Positions 23,673 to 33,926 of a DNA stretch of 64,000 bases are shown one piece after another. Every line of letters begins with the position of its first letter. Within the stretch, counting starts at the first letter, position 1. Both the position numbers and the translations under genes were made by a program. A model generated the notes under the pieces. That model made no database searches and had not been told where the DNA came from. It saw nothing but the letters and a program-made list of their open reading frames with translations. Source of the stretch: Flavobacteriales bacterium 34_180_T64 (GTDB lineage Bacteria; Bacteroidota; Bacteroidia; Flavobacteriales; Flavobacteriaceae); contig MAAR01000004.1 of the NCBI GenBank assembly GCA_002162765.1, positions 248,001-312,000 on the forward strand, given 5' to 3'.

Positions 23673-25595
23673 TTAATCTACGTTGTCGTGTAAAAATGAA
23701 TTGTTGCTTCTCAATTGAATATCGTCGTTGTCGTCAGTGCCAACGGATAATCTAGAAGCATCAGTATCAGAAGAATGTTGAGACTCTTCTAAATTCACAC
23801 CTTGTCTCTTATAAGCAGGTTCTTTTTCTATTTCGTCTATTTTCGCATTATTAAACTTGTAATTGAAGTCCTTCATCTTACGACGTCTTTCATCTGCACG
23901 CTCTATAAGTAGCTCAGAAATTGGGCTGTTAATAGGATCTATTTCTTCTCTTACTGTTTCTTCAGTAGTTTCAGAAGCTATAGTTTTCTTTTCAAAAACA
24001 ATTTCTTCTTCCACATCTGGCGTTTGTTTCGTTTTTGTCTCGTTCATTGAAGATTCTACAGACACAAAATCATCTAATGCATACCGAGTTTCTCCAGTTT
24101 CATTCACTTCAGTTACGGGTATGATTTCAACATGATCATTCACATTTAAATCTTTAACTTCATCTTCTAAATCGAAAAGAATTTTTTCCTCTTGAATTGA
24201 TTCCTCTTCTATCTCAGATGTAGCAGAAAGTGGCAAATCGAAAGTCAAAGTAATTTGTTCTTCTTCTTGATCTTCAACTTTAATTTCATCAACAACAACT
24301 TCTTGTACAGGAGTGATGATAAAATCTTCTTCACGACTAATTTTATGATCTAAAACCTCATCATAAATAACATTCATGTTTTTAATTAACTCCGTCGTAG
24401 GAATTAAATTTTCATGAAGTTCTTTTTCAACCACGCCTTCCAATAAGGTATGACGAACAACATCTTGCTCGTTATTCTCTGCGTTCTCAAGAATAATATC
24501 AGGAGTAATTATTGCTGGCTCACGCTCTATAACTTTAACTTCATCATTACTATCTTCTTCTAAAGCATGCACAACTTTCGTGATTTCAGTATTTGCAATC
24601 TCATGTTGTTGATCGATATCAAAACCTGTTGCAATGATTGTAACAGATATCGATTCTTCTAACGATTCATCTTCACCAACACCCATAATGATGTTTGCAC
24701 ACTGTCCAGCTTCAATCTGAATATGATCATTAATTTCACCTATTTCGTCAATAGTAATTTCTTGAGAACCAGAAACGATCAGCAACAATACGTTTTTAGC
24801 ACCTGTAATTTTATTATCATTTAACAAAGGAGAATCTAATGCTTTCATAATTGCTTCTTGAGCTCTCGCTTTCCCAGAAGACGTAGAAGAACCCATTATC
24901 GCAGTACCACTATTAGACAAAACCGTTTTTGCATCACGTAAATCAATATTTTGTGTGTAGTGATGTGTAATCACTTCAGCAATTCCTCTAGAAGCAGTAG
25001 ATAATACTTCATCAGCCTTTGAGAATCCTGCTTTAAAACCTAAATTCCCATAAACTTCACGAAGTTTGTTATTATTTATAACTACAAGAGAATCCACATG
25101 ACTTCTCAACGTTTCAATTCCTTTATGAGCTTGTTCATTTCTTGTCTTTCCTTCAAATTGAAAAGGCATTGTAACAATCCCTACTGTAAGAATATCTAAC
25201 TCTTTAGCTAGCTTAGCAATAATAGGAGCTGCACCAGTACCAGTTCCTCCACCCATTCCAGCAGTAATAAATACCATTTTAGTATTGGTATCTAACATAC
25301 GACGTAAATCCTCTAAACTTTCTACGGCTGCTTGCTCACCAACTTCTGGATTAGCACCAGCACCTAACCCTTCGGTTAGATTAACACCTAATTGGATTTT
25401 ATTTGGGACTCCACTATTTTGTAGTGCTTGGGCATCCGTATTACATATCACAAAATCAACGCCTTTAATGCCTTGTTGAAACATGTGATTAATAGCATTG
25501 CTACCACCTCCTCCAACACCAATCACTTTAATGACATTAGATTGGTTTTTTGGTAAGTCGAAAGCAATATTCCCTAATTCATTTTTGTTGCTCAT
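23673..25595 (-). CDS. ftsZ: Cell division protein FtsZ
   Basis: The tubulin-like GTPase that forms the division ring. The GTPase core spans about residues 20-330, with VGGGGSNAINHM (27-38) and the tubulin signature GGGTGTGA (115-122), plus the T7 loop at FSKADEVLSTASRGIAEVI. At 640 residues it is far longer than E. coli FtsZ (383). The extra length is a very acidic C-terminal linker of about 270 residues, rich in Glu, Asp and Val. It ends in NSFLHDNVD, the C-terminal peptide that should bind FtsA. It is the last gene of the dcw cluster, 41 bases after ftsA, and is followed by a terminator. Confidence 0.97.
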   Translation of the reverse strand: MSNKNELGNIAFDLPKNQSNVIKVIGVGGGGSNAINHMFQQGIKGVDFVICNTDAQALQNSGVPNKIQLGVNLTEGLGAGANPEVGEQAAVESLEDLRRMLDTNTKMVFITAGMGGGTGTGAAPIIAKLAKELDILTVGIVTMPFQFEGKTRNEQAHKGIETLRSHVDSLVVINNNKLREVYGNLGFKAGFSKADEVLSTASRGIAEVITHHYTQNIDLRDAKTVLSNSGTAIMGSSTSSGKARAQEAIMKALDSPLLNDNKITGAKNVLLLIVSGSQEITIDEIGEINDHIQIEAGQCANIIMGVGEDESLEESISVTIIATGFDIDQQHEIANTEITKVVHALEEDSNDEVKVIEREPAIITPDIILENAENNEQDVVRHTLLEGVVEKELHENLIPTTELIKNMNVIYDEVLDHKISREEDFIITPVQEVVVDEIKVEDQEEEQITLTFDLPLSATSEIEEESIQEEKILFDLEDEVKDLNVNDHVEIIPVTEVNETGETRYALDDFVSVESSMNETKTKQTPDVEEEIVFEKKTIASETTEETVREEIDPINSPISELLIERADERRRKMKDFNYKFNNAKIDEIEKEPAYKRQGVNLEESQHSSDTDASRLSVGTDDNDDIQLRSNNSFLHDNVD

Positions 25596-25636
25596 ATAAT
25601 TAGTTCTTTAACTGGGGTTTATTATATATTTTTTCG

Positions 25637-26968
25637 CTATTCAGCGTTATCTAAAAAATCTTTAACTCGCTCTGTTAGTTTATCTAAAAACGATTTTCTT
25701 TCTTTTTTTGGTGAATGCACAACATCTTCAGAATTATTTGAATCTTCAGAAGTACTTTCCATCACCTCTTCAAAATTCTCTGCTTCATGTTCTATCTGTT
25801 TGCGTTCTTGACGTTTTAAACCATCCATTACTAATCCGACTGCTGTTGCAAACAATGGACTTGCAACTTCCTCATCACTATCTCCTGCCAAATGCTCGTT
25901 AGGAAATCCTATTCTGGTATCCATTCCAGTTATGTATTCGACAAGTTGCTTCAAATGTTTTAATTGTGCTCCACCTCCAGTTAAAACAATACCTGCAATT
26001 AATTTTTTCTTTTGCTCTTCATGACCATAATTTTTGATCTCTACATATACTTGTTCAATAATTTCAACAACGCGAGCATGAATGATTTTTGAAAGATTTT
26101 TAAGCGTAATTTCTTTAGGCTCTCGTCCTCTTAATCCTGGAATTGAAACAATTTCATTATCCTTATTTTCTCCAGGCCAAGCAGACCCAAACTTTATTTT
26201 TAATAATTCAGCCTGTTTTTCAATAATCGAACAGCCTTCTTTAATGTCTTCAGTAACCACATTTCCTCCAAAAGGAATTACAGCTGTATGACGAATAATT
26301 CCATCTTTAAAAACCGCTAAATCTGTCGTCCCACCACCTATATCAATCAAAGCGACTCCTGCTTCCTTTTCTTCTTGACTAAGAACTGCATTTGCAGAGG
26401 CAAGTGGCTCTAATGTTATGCCTTCAAGCTCCAAACCAGAACTTTTTACGCAACGTCCAATATTTCTAATCGAAGACACTTGACCAACAACTACATGAAA
26501 ATTTGCTTCCAATCGTCCACCATACATTCCAATAGGCTCCTTTATTTCGGCTTGACCATCAATTTTATATTCTTGAGGCAATACATGTATAATTTCTTCG
26601 CCAGGAAGCATTACTAATTTATGTACTTGATTAATTAAACGATCAATATCATCTTCATCAATTACAACATCGGAATTGGTTCGTGTGATGTAATCACTAT
26701 GTTGTAAACTACGTATATGCTGACCAGCTATTCCTACAGTGACATCTTCTATTTTTAATCCAGCCTCAGCTTCAGCTTCTTGAACTGCCTGTTGAATGGA
26801 TTGAATTGTTTGGGTAATGTTATTTACCACACCACGATGAACGCCTAAACTTTTAGATTTTCCAATTCCCAAAATTTCGGCTTTCCCATATTCATTTTTA
26901 CGACCAATCATAGCCACAATTTTTGTGGTTCCTATATCTAATCCTACTGAAATTTTATTATTCTCCAT
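25637..26968 (-). CDS. ftsA: Cell division protein FtsA
   Basis: A 443-residue actin-like ATPase that tethers FtsZ to the membrane. The phosphate-1 motif is GLDIGTTKIVAMIG (9-22), phosphate-2 is ALIDIGGGTTDLAVF (about 201-215) and the adenosine motif is IVLTGGGAQLKHL (about 326-338). The C-terminus has a charged linker and ends in an amphipathic helix, FLDKLTERVKDFL, suited to membrane binding. Three bases separate it from ftsQ upstream and 41 bases from ftsZ downstream. Confidence 0.97.
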   Translation of the reverse strand: MENNKISVGLDIGTTKIVAMIGRKNEYGKAEILGIGKSKSLGVHRGVVNNITQTIQSIQQAVQEAEAEAGLKIEDVTVGIAGQHIRSLQHSDYITRTNSDVVIDEDDIDRLINQVHKLVMLPGEEIIHVLPQEYKIDGQAEIKEPIGMYGGRLEANFHVVVGQVSSIRNIGRCVKSSGLELEGITLEPLASANAVLSQEEKEAGVALIDIGGGTTDLAVFKDGIIRHTAVIPFGGNVVTEDIKEGCSIIEKQAELLKIKFGSAWPGENKDNEIVSIPGLRGREPKEITLKNLSKIIHARVVEIIEQVYVEIKNYGHEEQKKKLIAGIVLTGGGAQLKHLKQLVEYITGMDTRIGFPNEHLAGDSDEEVASPLFATAVGLVMDGLKRQERKQIEHEAENFEEVMESTSEDSNNSEDVVHSPKKERKSFLDKLTERVKDFLDNAE

Positions 26969-26971
26969 TCT

Positions 26972-27691
26972 TTACTTTTTGGTACAAATGACTTGGTTAT
27001 CAAACTTTAAATTCACAACACTATAATCATCAAGTGTTTTATCTCTCATTGCTTTCTGATAAAAGGCTTTGAGGTTATTCACTTTTTTATCTAATACTGT
27101 TAGAGACCCTAACTCAACTATAAAATCATTTAATCTAAATTTTAAATCAATTGACTTATTTTCATTTTGATGAATTCCAATGACGTGTTTTTTTAAAAAC
27201 GCATCGCTTTGAATTGCTTTAGCAATAGCGTACACATTTGCCAAATCATTTTTCATCACCATTCCAGTTACCAGAGGCACTCTTGCCGTATGATTTGTTG
27301 ATAAAGGCATGTAGGAACCTTGGTCATCAACATAATACGAAGCGTTAGTACTGACTCTTGCTATTGGTTTTTTTTGTTCTATCTCAGCGGTAAGTAATCC
27401 ATCGATACCGATAAACACTTGCGCTTCCTTAATCATTGGATTAGAGTTTAGGGCAGATTCCAATCTGTTCAAATCTATAATTTCTTTAGGCTTGTTCGTA
27501 ACAGGCTCTTGATTTTGTATTAACAATTTACTAACAGTCTCATGAGTGATGTATAAATTCTCATCACCAATAAATTGTATGTATGGTTTTGAGATTTTTC
27601 GAGTTGTATTTCTTGCATTTGAAAACGCATATAAAAACACCACTAACACCAGCAATACAACGACTTTTATATAATTATAATTAACTCGCAA
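26972..27691 (-). CDS. ftsQ: Cell division protein FtsQ/DivIB
   Basis: A 239-residue bitopic membrane protein: short cytoplasmic start, one helix (about 7-24, YIKVVVLLVLVVFLYAFS), then a periplasmic part with a POTRA-like segment (about 39-110) and a beta domain with YVDDQGSYMPLS near residue 127. FtsQ links early and late division proteins. Sequence similarity in this family is low, and the call leans on architecture and position between murC and ftsA. The start overlaps the murC end by 11 bases. Confidence 0.9.
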   Translation of the reverse strand: MRVNYNYIKVVVLLVLVVFLYAFSNARNTTRKISKPYIQFIGDENLYITHETVSKLLIQNQEPVTNKPKEIIDLNRLESALNSNPMIKEAQVFIGIDGLLTAEIEQKKPIARVSTNASYYVDDQGSYMPLSTNHTARVPLVTGMVMKNDLANVYAIAKAIQSDAFLKKHVIGIHQNENKSIDLKFRLNDFIVELGSLTVLDKKVNNLKAFYQKAMRDKTLDDYSVVNLKFDNQVICTKK

Positions 27692-29033
27692 AACTCAAAG
27701 CTTGTTTAATATGTTCAACTTCCTCTCCTATATCTCCAGCTCCAATAGTCAAAATAATTTGAGCATTAGACTGTTTCACCTCTGAAATCAAATCAGATTT
27801 GTTAATTAATTTTTTATTTTTATTGTCAATTTTATCTAATAACCATTTTGATGTTACACCAGCAATAGGTAGCTCTCTAGCTGGATAAATATCTAAGAGT
27901 AAAATTTCATCAAATAAGGCTAGCTTTTCAGCAAAATCCTCTATAAAATCTCTAGTTCTACTAAATAGATGTGGTTGAAAAATTGCCAATACTGTCCGAT
28001 TAGGGTACATTTCTCTTATGGCCTGATGAACGGCATTAATTTCTACTGGATGATGTGCATAATCATCAATAAACACTAATTCATCAGTTTTAATTTGATA
28101 GGTAAATCTGCGTTTTACACCTTTGTAAGATGCTAAAGCCTTGGCGAGCTGTTGGTGAGGGCAACCATACTCCACAGCCATCGCCACGGCTATTAATGCA
28201 TTCGACAGATTATGTCTACCAGGTAGGTCAAATTTAAAATTTTCTAGTACTGTATTTGGTGTTTTTATATCAAATACATACGTACCGTTTATAATTTTTA
28301 TATGTTGTGCGGAATAGTCAGAATCATCTTCTATCCCATAAGTTATGCCTTTAAGTGGCAATCCATTTTTAATAAAAAGTTTGCCATTGGGCTTTAATCG
28401 CTTAGAAAAATCAACAAAGGACTTTTGTAATTCTTCCGCTTCGCCATAAATATCCAAATGATCTGCATCCATTGAAGTGATACAAGCCAGATTGGGCGAT
28501 AATGTCAAAAAGGACCGATCAAATTCATCTGCCTCTACTACTGTGACTTCAGTTCCATTTAAAATTAAATTCGAATTATAATTTTCACTGATACCTCCTA
28601 AAAATGCAGTCACTTCAATATTACACTCATTAAGCAAATGTCCTAGAATACTCGTTGTTGTAGTTTTCCCATGTGTTCCAGCCACAGCCAAACAATAAGT
28701 GTCTTTTGTTATCAAACCAAGGATTTCAGAGCGTTTTAAAACGGTATATTGATTAGTTCTAAAATAGGCCAGTTCACTATGATTATCAGGCATTGCTGGC
28801 GTATAAACAATCAACGTCTTTTCGGGGTTTAAAAAACAGGTTTCTATAAGCTGGATAGAATCTTCAAAATGTATCTTAACCCCTAAACTCTCAAGACCAA
28901 TTGTAATTTCGGTTTTGGTCTTATCATAACCTGAAACTCGCATATTCTTGGCAACAAAATATCGTGCTAAGGCACTCATACCTATCCCTCCAATTCCTAT
29001 AAAATAGATATTATGTATGCGGTCTAAATTCAT
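27681..29033 (-). CDS. murC: UDP-N-acetylmuramate--L-alanine ligase
   Basis: A 450-residue Mur ligase that adds L-Ala to UDP-MurNAc in the cytoplasm, the first amino acid of the peptidoglycan stem. It begins with the UDP-binding motif [14 protein letters not shown] (residues 13-26). The ATP loop is [17 protein letters not shown] (about 118-134), and the C-terminal domain carries [14 protein letters not shown] (about 314-327). Length is typical. The start overlaps murG by four bases (ATGA). Confidence 0.97.
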   Translation of the reverse strand: MNLDRIHNIYFIGIGGIGMSALARYFVAKNMRVSGYDKTKTEITIGLESLGVKIHFEDSIQLIETCFLNPEKTLIVYTPAMPDNHSELAYFRTNQYTVLKRSEILGLITKDTYCLAVAGTHGKTTTTSILGHLLNECNIEVTAFLGGISENYNSNLILNGTEVTVVEADEFDRSFLTLSPNLACITSMDADHLDIYGEAEELQKSFVDFSKRLKPNGKLFIKNGLPLKGITYGIEDDSDYSAQHIKIINGTYVFDIKTPNTVLENFKFDLPGRHNLSNALIAVAMAVEYGCPHQQLAKALASYKGVKRRFTYQIKTDELVFIDDYAHHPVEINAVHQAIREMYPNRTVLAIFQPHLFSRTRDFIEDFAEKLALFDEILLLDIYPARELPIAGVTSKWLLDKIDNKNKKLINKSDLISEVKQSNAQIILTIGAGDIGEEVEHIKQALSFAS

Positions 29034-30127
29034 TTACTTTTTAATAGTTTTTCTACTTCATCAGCAATATCACTAGTTGCATTAACCAATGCTAAATTTT
29101 TAATATTAGCTCCTAGTTCTTTCTGTTTATCAATTGAATTCACCAATTGTGATAATTTATTTTCAAAGTCAATTTCCAAATCATTTTCTTTAATCAACAA
29201 CGCAGCATTTTTCTCTACTATGGACATCGCATTTTTGGTTTGATGATCTTCAGCAACATTTGGTGACGGAATGAAAATGACAGGTTTCCCAACGATACAC
29301 AGTTCTGACACCGAAATCGCGCCTGCTCGAGATATAATTATATCAGAAGCAGCATAAGCAAAATCCATAGTATCTAAAAAAGGAAATACCTGAATATCAT
29401 CTAACTTATTATAGCCCTTGTATTCTTGATAGTATAACTTTCCACATTGCCAAATGACCTGTACATTTTGAGTTTGTAAAAACTCTAATTCATCTTCAAT
29501 TAATTCATTGATACGTCGTGATCCTAAACTCCCCCCTAACACCAATAATGTATGTTTACCATGGTTCAACTTAAAAAAGTCTTTTGCCTTTATTGTTTTA
29601 TTTTCAATTTCTAATAAATCTTTTCTGATAGGATTTCCAGTAATTACTATTTTTTCCTTTGGAAAAAAACGTTCTAAACTCTCATATGCAACACAAATCT
29701 TATCCACTTTTTTTGCCAAGAGCTTATTCGTTATTCCTGGGAAAGAATTCTGCTCTTGAATTAAAGTCGGAATTCTTTTAGAAGTAGCAATTTGCAATAA
29801 AGGACCACTAGCATAACCACCAGTACCAATAACAACATCGGGATTAAAAGTCTTTACTATATTTCTAGATCTTAATAGGCTAAGTATCAACTTAACTGGA
29901 AACATAAGATTCTTTATGGTAAGTCTTCTCTGAATCCCTGAAATCCATAGGCCTTCAATTTCATATCCTGCTTCTGGCACTTTTTCCATTTCCATTCTAT
30001 CCTTAGCACCAACAAATAAAAACTCAGCATCCGGAAAACGAGCCTTCAATTCATTTGCAATTGCAATAGCAGGATAAATATGACCTCCTGTCCCTCCACC
30101 TGATAATATGATTTTATAATGACTCAT
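29030..30127 (-). CDS. murG: UDP-GlcNAc--undecaprenyl-PP-MurNAc-pentapeptide transferase
   Basis: A 365-residue GT-B glycosyltransferase that makes lipid II from lipid I on the inner face of the membrane. The N-terminal acceptor loop is [18 protein letters not shown] (residues 10-27), and [11 protein letters not shown] follows near residue 100. The donor-binding domain has [11 protein letters not shown] (about 197-207) and [20 protein letters not shown] (about 264-283). Length is normal. It starts immediately after the ftsW stop. Confidence 0.97.
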   Translation of the reverse strand: MSHYKIILSGGGTGGHIYPAIAIANELKARFPDAEFLFVGAKDRMEMEKVPEAGYEIEGLWISGIQRRLTIKNLMFPVKLILSLLRSRNIVKTFNPDVVIGTGGYASGPLLQIATSKRIPTLIQEQNSFPGITNKLLAKKVDKICVAYESLERFFPKEKIVITGNPIRKDLLEIENKTIKAKDFFKLNHGKHTLLVLGGSLGSRRINELIEDELEFLQTQNVQVIWQCGKLYYQEYKGYNKLDDIQVFPFLDTMDFAYAASDIIISRAGAISVSELCIVGKPVIFIPSPNVAEDHQTKNAMSIVEKNAALLIKENDLEIDFENKLSQLVNSIDKQKELGANIKNLALVNATSDIADEVEKLLKSK

Positions 30128-31321
30128 CTATAATGTTTCGCTCAATATTTCTAAAGGGTTGTCTTCTTCATTTACTTGATTTTTATCTGCTTCTCGTTTC
30201 GCACTCACACTCAAAATTATTCCAATTGCCATACAGGTCATCCAAATTGATGTTCCTCCACTACTAATAAGTGGAAGTGTTTGTCCTGTAACAGGAAATA
30301 ATTCTACAGCGACAGCCATATTAATTAAAGCTTGAAAAACAATTGGTAAACCAACCCCAAGGACTAATAATTTACCAAAAATGGTGTCAGATTTCTGAGA
30401 TACAATTACAATTCTAAATAACAGCCATGAATATAAAATCAGTAAAAACATACCGCCAATCAATCCATATTCTTCAACAATTATGGCAAAAATAAAATCG
30501 GATGAAGACTGTGGTAAAAAATTCTTTTGCACACTTTTCCCGGGACCAACACCTTTTACTCCTCCAGAAGCAATTGCAATTTTTGCTTTTTCAATTTGAT
30601 AATCGGCTTCAGTGTCTTCGCCATTAGAGAAGCTCTCAATTCTACTCATCCAAGTATCAATTCTATTGGGCATTGCTTCAGGAAATGCTTTTGCAATCAA
30701 AATAAATAATGCTAGAGCTGCTATACCAGATACTAATATGGCAAGTAAATACCGGCTGGGATAACCTCCAATAAACGCGAGTATAATTATCATAACAAAC
30801 ATTATGGCTGCTGTCGATAAATTTGCTGGAAGTATTAATATCAATACAAAAAACACTGGCGTCCATAGTGGCAAAATAGTCTCTTTGAATGCTACTTTTT
30901 TATCTTTAATTTTAGATAAATATCTGGCAACATATACCATTAAAACAACGGAAGCTAAAGTGGATGTTTGGAAAGACATGCCAACTATTGGTATCTGAAT
31001 CCACCGACTGGCATTTGCCCCATCAATTGTTGTCCCTTGAAGCATGGTTACTATAAGAAGTATCAATATAATTGGCATCATGACCATTGATAACCCTCTG
31101 AAATAACGATATGGAATTCTATGAATTCCAAACATTATAGAGAACCCTAGGAATAAATGCATAAAATGCTTTACAAAAAATGAAAAGGTGTTTCCTGATC
31201 CACCAACATATGCTAAATTACTCGCTGCGCTATAAACAGGTAGGAATGAGAAAATTGCTAATAATGCAGCAATTGCCCAAATTAATCGATCTCCTTTTAT
31301 GTTATTAAAAACAGCTTCCAT
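30128..31321 (-). CDS. ftsW: SEDS peptidoglycan polymerase FtsW
   Basis: A 397-residue protein with about ten membrane helices, of the FtsW/RodA/SpoVE family. Conserved spots are the GGVKGVGPGKSVQKNFLPQS loop (about 252-271), SDFIFAIIVEEYGLIGG (about 273-289) and PLISSGGTSIW (about 350-360). FtsW polymerises glycan strands at the septum together with the class B PBP encoded upstream (ftsI). Its place in the dcw cluster supports FtsW rather than RodA. The gap to murD is 30 bases. Confidence 0.95.
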   Translation of the reverse strand: MEAVFNNIKGDRLIWAIAALLAIFSFLPVYSAASNLAYVGGSGNTFSFFVKHFMHLFLGFSIMFGIHRIPYRYFRGLSMVMMPIILILLIVTMLQGTTIDGANASRWIQIPIVGMSFQTSTLASVVLMVYVARYLSKIKDKKVAFKETILPLWTPVFFVLILILPANLSTAAIMFVMIIILAFIGGYPSRYLLAILVSGIAALALFILIAKAFPEAMPNRIDTWMSRIESFSNGEDTEADYQIEKAKIAIASGGVKGVGPGKSVQKNFLPQSSSDFIFAIIVEEYGLIGGMFLLILYSWLLFRIVIVSQKSDTIFGKLLVLGVGLPIVFQALINMAVAVELFPVTGQTLPLISSGGTSIWMTCMAIGIILSVSAKREADKNQVNEEDNPLEILSETL

Positions 31322-31351
31322 GTTTTAGATCTGCTACGTAATTTTTGGTTG

Positions 31352-32683
31352 TTATAAATTTCTTACTGAGTCTTTGAACTGACGTCCTCTATCCTCATAA
31401 TTTTCAAATAAATCAAAACTTGCACATGCCGGCGATAGTAAAACGTTATCACCTGCTTCTGCTATTTTATATGCTATTTTAACTGCTTCACTCATAAATT
31501 GAGTTTCAACAATTATATCTACCATGTTCCCGAAATTGTGTATCAACTTTTCATTGTTCACTCCCAAACAAATAATTGCTTTTACCTTCTCATTTACAAA
31601 TGGAAATAACTCTTCATAATTGTTGCCCTTATCTTCCCCTCCTACAATCCAAACAGTAGGCGCTTCCATGCTTTCTAATGCAAAATATGTTGCATTTACA
31701 TTCGTGGCTTTTGAATCATTAATGTATTGTACTTTATTAATCTTTAACACGTGTTCTAGACGATGCTCCACGCCTTGAAAATTCTCCAAACTCTCTCTAA
31801 TCGTTTGTTTTCTAATTTTCAACAAATGCGCTACTGTTGAGGCAGCCATTGCATTTTTAATATTGTGTTTTCCCTCTAAAGCTAAATTTGCTGTTGGCAT
31901 AATTATTTGATTATTATCTATTGTTATTTTTATATTCTCTTTATCTAAATACGCTCCATTGTTAATTACATTTTCTAATGAAAATGGTAATAATGTAGAT
32001 TGAACTGGATGGTCATTTAACCATTTTGTAATGACCTTATCATCGGCATCAAAAATCAAAAAATCTTCTTTCGTTTGATTTTTTGCTATTCTAAATTTCG
32101 AAGCGATATAATTTTCAAATTGATAATCATATCGATCCAAGTGATCTGAAGTGATATTTGTTATAACAGCTATATGTGGATTAAAATCTACAATCCCATC
32201 TAGCTGAAAACTGCTCATCTCTAAAACATAATTACCATAATCATATTCAAGAATTTGTTTCGCAAAACTATCTCCAATATTACCTGCCAAGCCTACATCT
32301 AGATCTTGTTTTAGAATGTGATGTGTTAACGATGCTGTTGTTGTTTTACCGTTACTCCCAGTGATTCCGACAATCGTTGCTTCTGTATACTTTGAAGCAA
32401 ACTCTATTTCCGAAATCACAGGAATATCAGCTGCTATTAATTGATGTATCATCGATGCCTTATCAGGAATACCTGGGCTTTTCATCACTATATCTGCATT
32501 CAGAATTTTCGACGCTGTATGCTTTTCATCTTCCCATTCAATCTCATTATGTTTAAGAACGTCTTTATATTTTTTCTTTATTGTTCCTTTATCCGAAACA
32601 AACACTTCGTAACCTTTCTCTTTTCCCAAAAGCGCTGTACCTACGCCACTTTCTCCTCCGCCAAGTACTACTAGCCTTTTCAT
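31352..32683 (-). CDS. murD: UDP-N-acetylmuramoylalanine--D-glutamate ligase
   Basis: A 443-residue Mur ligase that adds D-Glu to UDP-MurNAc-L-Ala. Visible motifs are the N-terminal GGGESGVGTALLGK (8-21), the ATP loop GITGSNGKTTTASLTHHIL (about 106-124), HRLEHVLKINKVQYINDSKA (about 307-326) and the C-terminal LLSPACASFDLFENYEDRG (about 413-431). Length is normal. The ATG follows the mraY stop with no spacing (TAAATG), which suggests translational coupling. Confidence 0.97.
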   Translation of the reverse strand: MKRLVVLGGGESGVGTALLGKEKGYEVFVSDKGTIKKKYKDVLKHNEIEWEDEKHTASKILNADIVMKSPGIPDKASMIHQLIAADIPVISEIEFASKYTEATIVGITGSNGKTTTASLTHHILKQDLDVGLAGNIGDSFAKQILEYDYGNYVLEMSSFQLDGIVDFNPHIAVITNITSDHLDRYDYQFENYIASKFRIAKNQTKEDFLIFDADDKVITKWLNDHPVQSTLLPFSLENVINNGAYLDKENIKITIDNNQIIMPTANLALEGKHNIKNAMAASTVAHLLKIRKQTIRESLENFQGVEHRLEHVLKINKVQYINDSKATNVNATYFALESMEAPTVWIVGGEDKGNNYEELFPFVNEKVKAIICLGVNNEKLIHNFGNMVDIIVETQFMSEAVKIAYKIAEAGDNVLLSPACASFDLFENYEDRGRQFKDSVRNL

Positions 32684-33925
32684 TTATCTTATTTTCAATG
32701 TCACTATAGAAATGATCGCGAGTAAAATGCCAATAATCCAAAAGCGCGTTACAATTTTACTTTCGTGATATCCCGATTTCTGATAGTGATGATGTAAGGG
32801 AGCCATTTTAAAAATGCGTCGCCCTTCACCATATTTTTTCTTTGTGTATTTGAAATAACTCACCTGCATGACTACGGATAAATTTTCCGCTAAAAAGATT
32901 CCACAAAGCACTGGAATCAACCATTCTTTGCGAACTGCAATTGCAATAACTGCGATAATACCTCCTATAGTTAAACTTCCCGTATCTCCCATAAACACTT
33001 GCGCAGGGTACGTATTATACCATAAGAAACCGATTAAAGCACCAACAAAAGCGGCTATATATATTGTAATTTCCTCAACTTTTGGAATGTACATGATGTT
33101 CAAATAGTCAGAGAAAATAATATTACCTGAAACCCATGCAAAAATTCCAAGCGTAAGCACAATTATGGCTGATGTTCCTGCCGCTAATCCGTCAATACCA
33201 TCCGTTAAATTCGCACCATTTGAAACAGCCGTAATAATAAAAATAGTAGCCAAAATAAAAATGATCCAAGCATACTTTTCAAGGCTTGGACTAATCCATG
33301 TGATCAAATCGGCATAATTAAATTCATTCCCTTTTACAAATGGTATGGTAGTTTTAGTAGACTTCTCTTCTAGTTTGTAAAGTTTAGTGGGTGATATATT
33401 AGGGTTTTCTGCTAATAATTCTTGTTGTTGTGCTAATGGTAACTTTTCTTTTATGGTAACATCATTGTGAAAAAACAGAGTAGCTCCAACAATTATTCCA
33501 AGACCGACCTGACCAAGCACCTTAAATCGACCTTTTAAACCTTCTTTATCATTTTTGAATTTCTTAATATAATCATCAATAAACCCTATAGTTCCCATCC
33601 AAAGCGTTGTAACGATGAGCAAAATGATATATATATTTTCTAGCTTCGCCAATAGCAAAACAGGAATTAATGTAGCTAGGATTATTATTAATCCTCCCAT
33701 TGTAGGCGTTCCAGCTTTTTCAACTTGACCTTCTAGCCCAAGATCTCTTATCGTTTCCCCTACTTGTTGCTTTTGAAGAAAACGAATAATTCGCTTTCCA
33801 TATATGGTAGAAATTAACAAGGACAATATTATGGCAATTGCGGCTCTAAATGTTATGAACCCAAAGAGTGATGCTCCAGGAAACTGGAACTGCTTTTCTA
33901 AATATTCAAATAGGTAGTATAACAT
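32684..33925 (-). CDS. mraY: Phospho-N-acetylmuramoyl-pentapeptide-transferase
   Basis: A 413-residue polytopic membrane enzyme that forms lipid I from UDP-MurNAc-pentapeptide and undecaprenyl phosphate. Signatures are [11 protein letters not shown] (72-82), the DDY of GFIDDYIKK (about 113-121), [15 protein letters not shown] (about 233-247) and the HHH of [12 protein letters not shown] (about 372-383). It is about 50 residues longer than the E. coli enzyme (360). The extra length is a polar stretch near residues 155-205, between two membrane segments. Confidence 0.97.
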   Translation of the reverse strand: MLYYLFEYLEKQFQFPGASLFGFITFRAAIAIILSLLISTIYGKRIIRFLQKQQVGETIRDLGLEGQVEKAGTPTMGGLIIILATLIPVLLLAKLENIYIILLIVTTLWMGTIGFIDDYIKKFKNDKEGLKGRFKVLGQVGLGIIVGATLFFHNDVTIKEKLPLAQQQELLAENPNISPTKLYKLEEKSTKTTIPFVKGNEFNYADLITWISPSLEKYAWIIFILATIFIITAVSNGANLTDGIDGLAAGTSAIIVLTLGIFAWVSGNIIFSDYLNIMYIPKVEEITIYIAAFVGALIGFLWYNTYPAQVFMGDTGSLTIGGIIAVIAIAVRKEWLIPVLCGIFLAENLSVVMQVSYFKYTKKKYGEGRRIFKMAPLHHHYQKSGYHESKIVTRFWIIGILLAIISIVTLKIR

Positions 33926-33926
33926 C

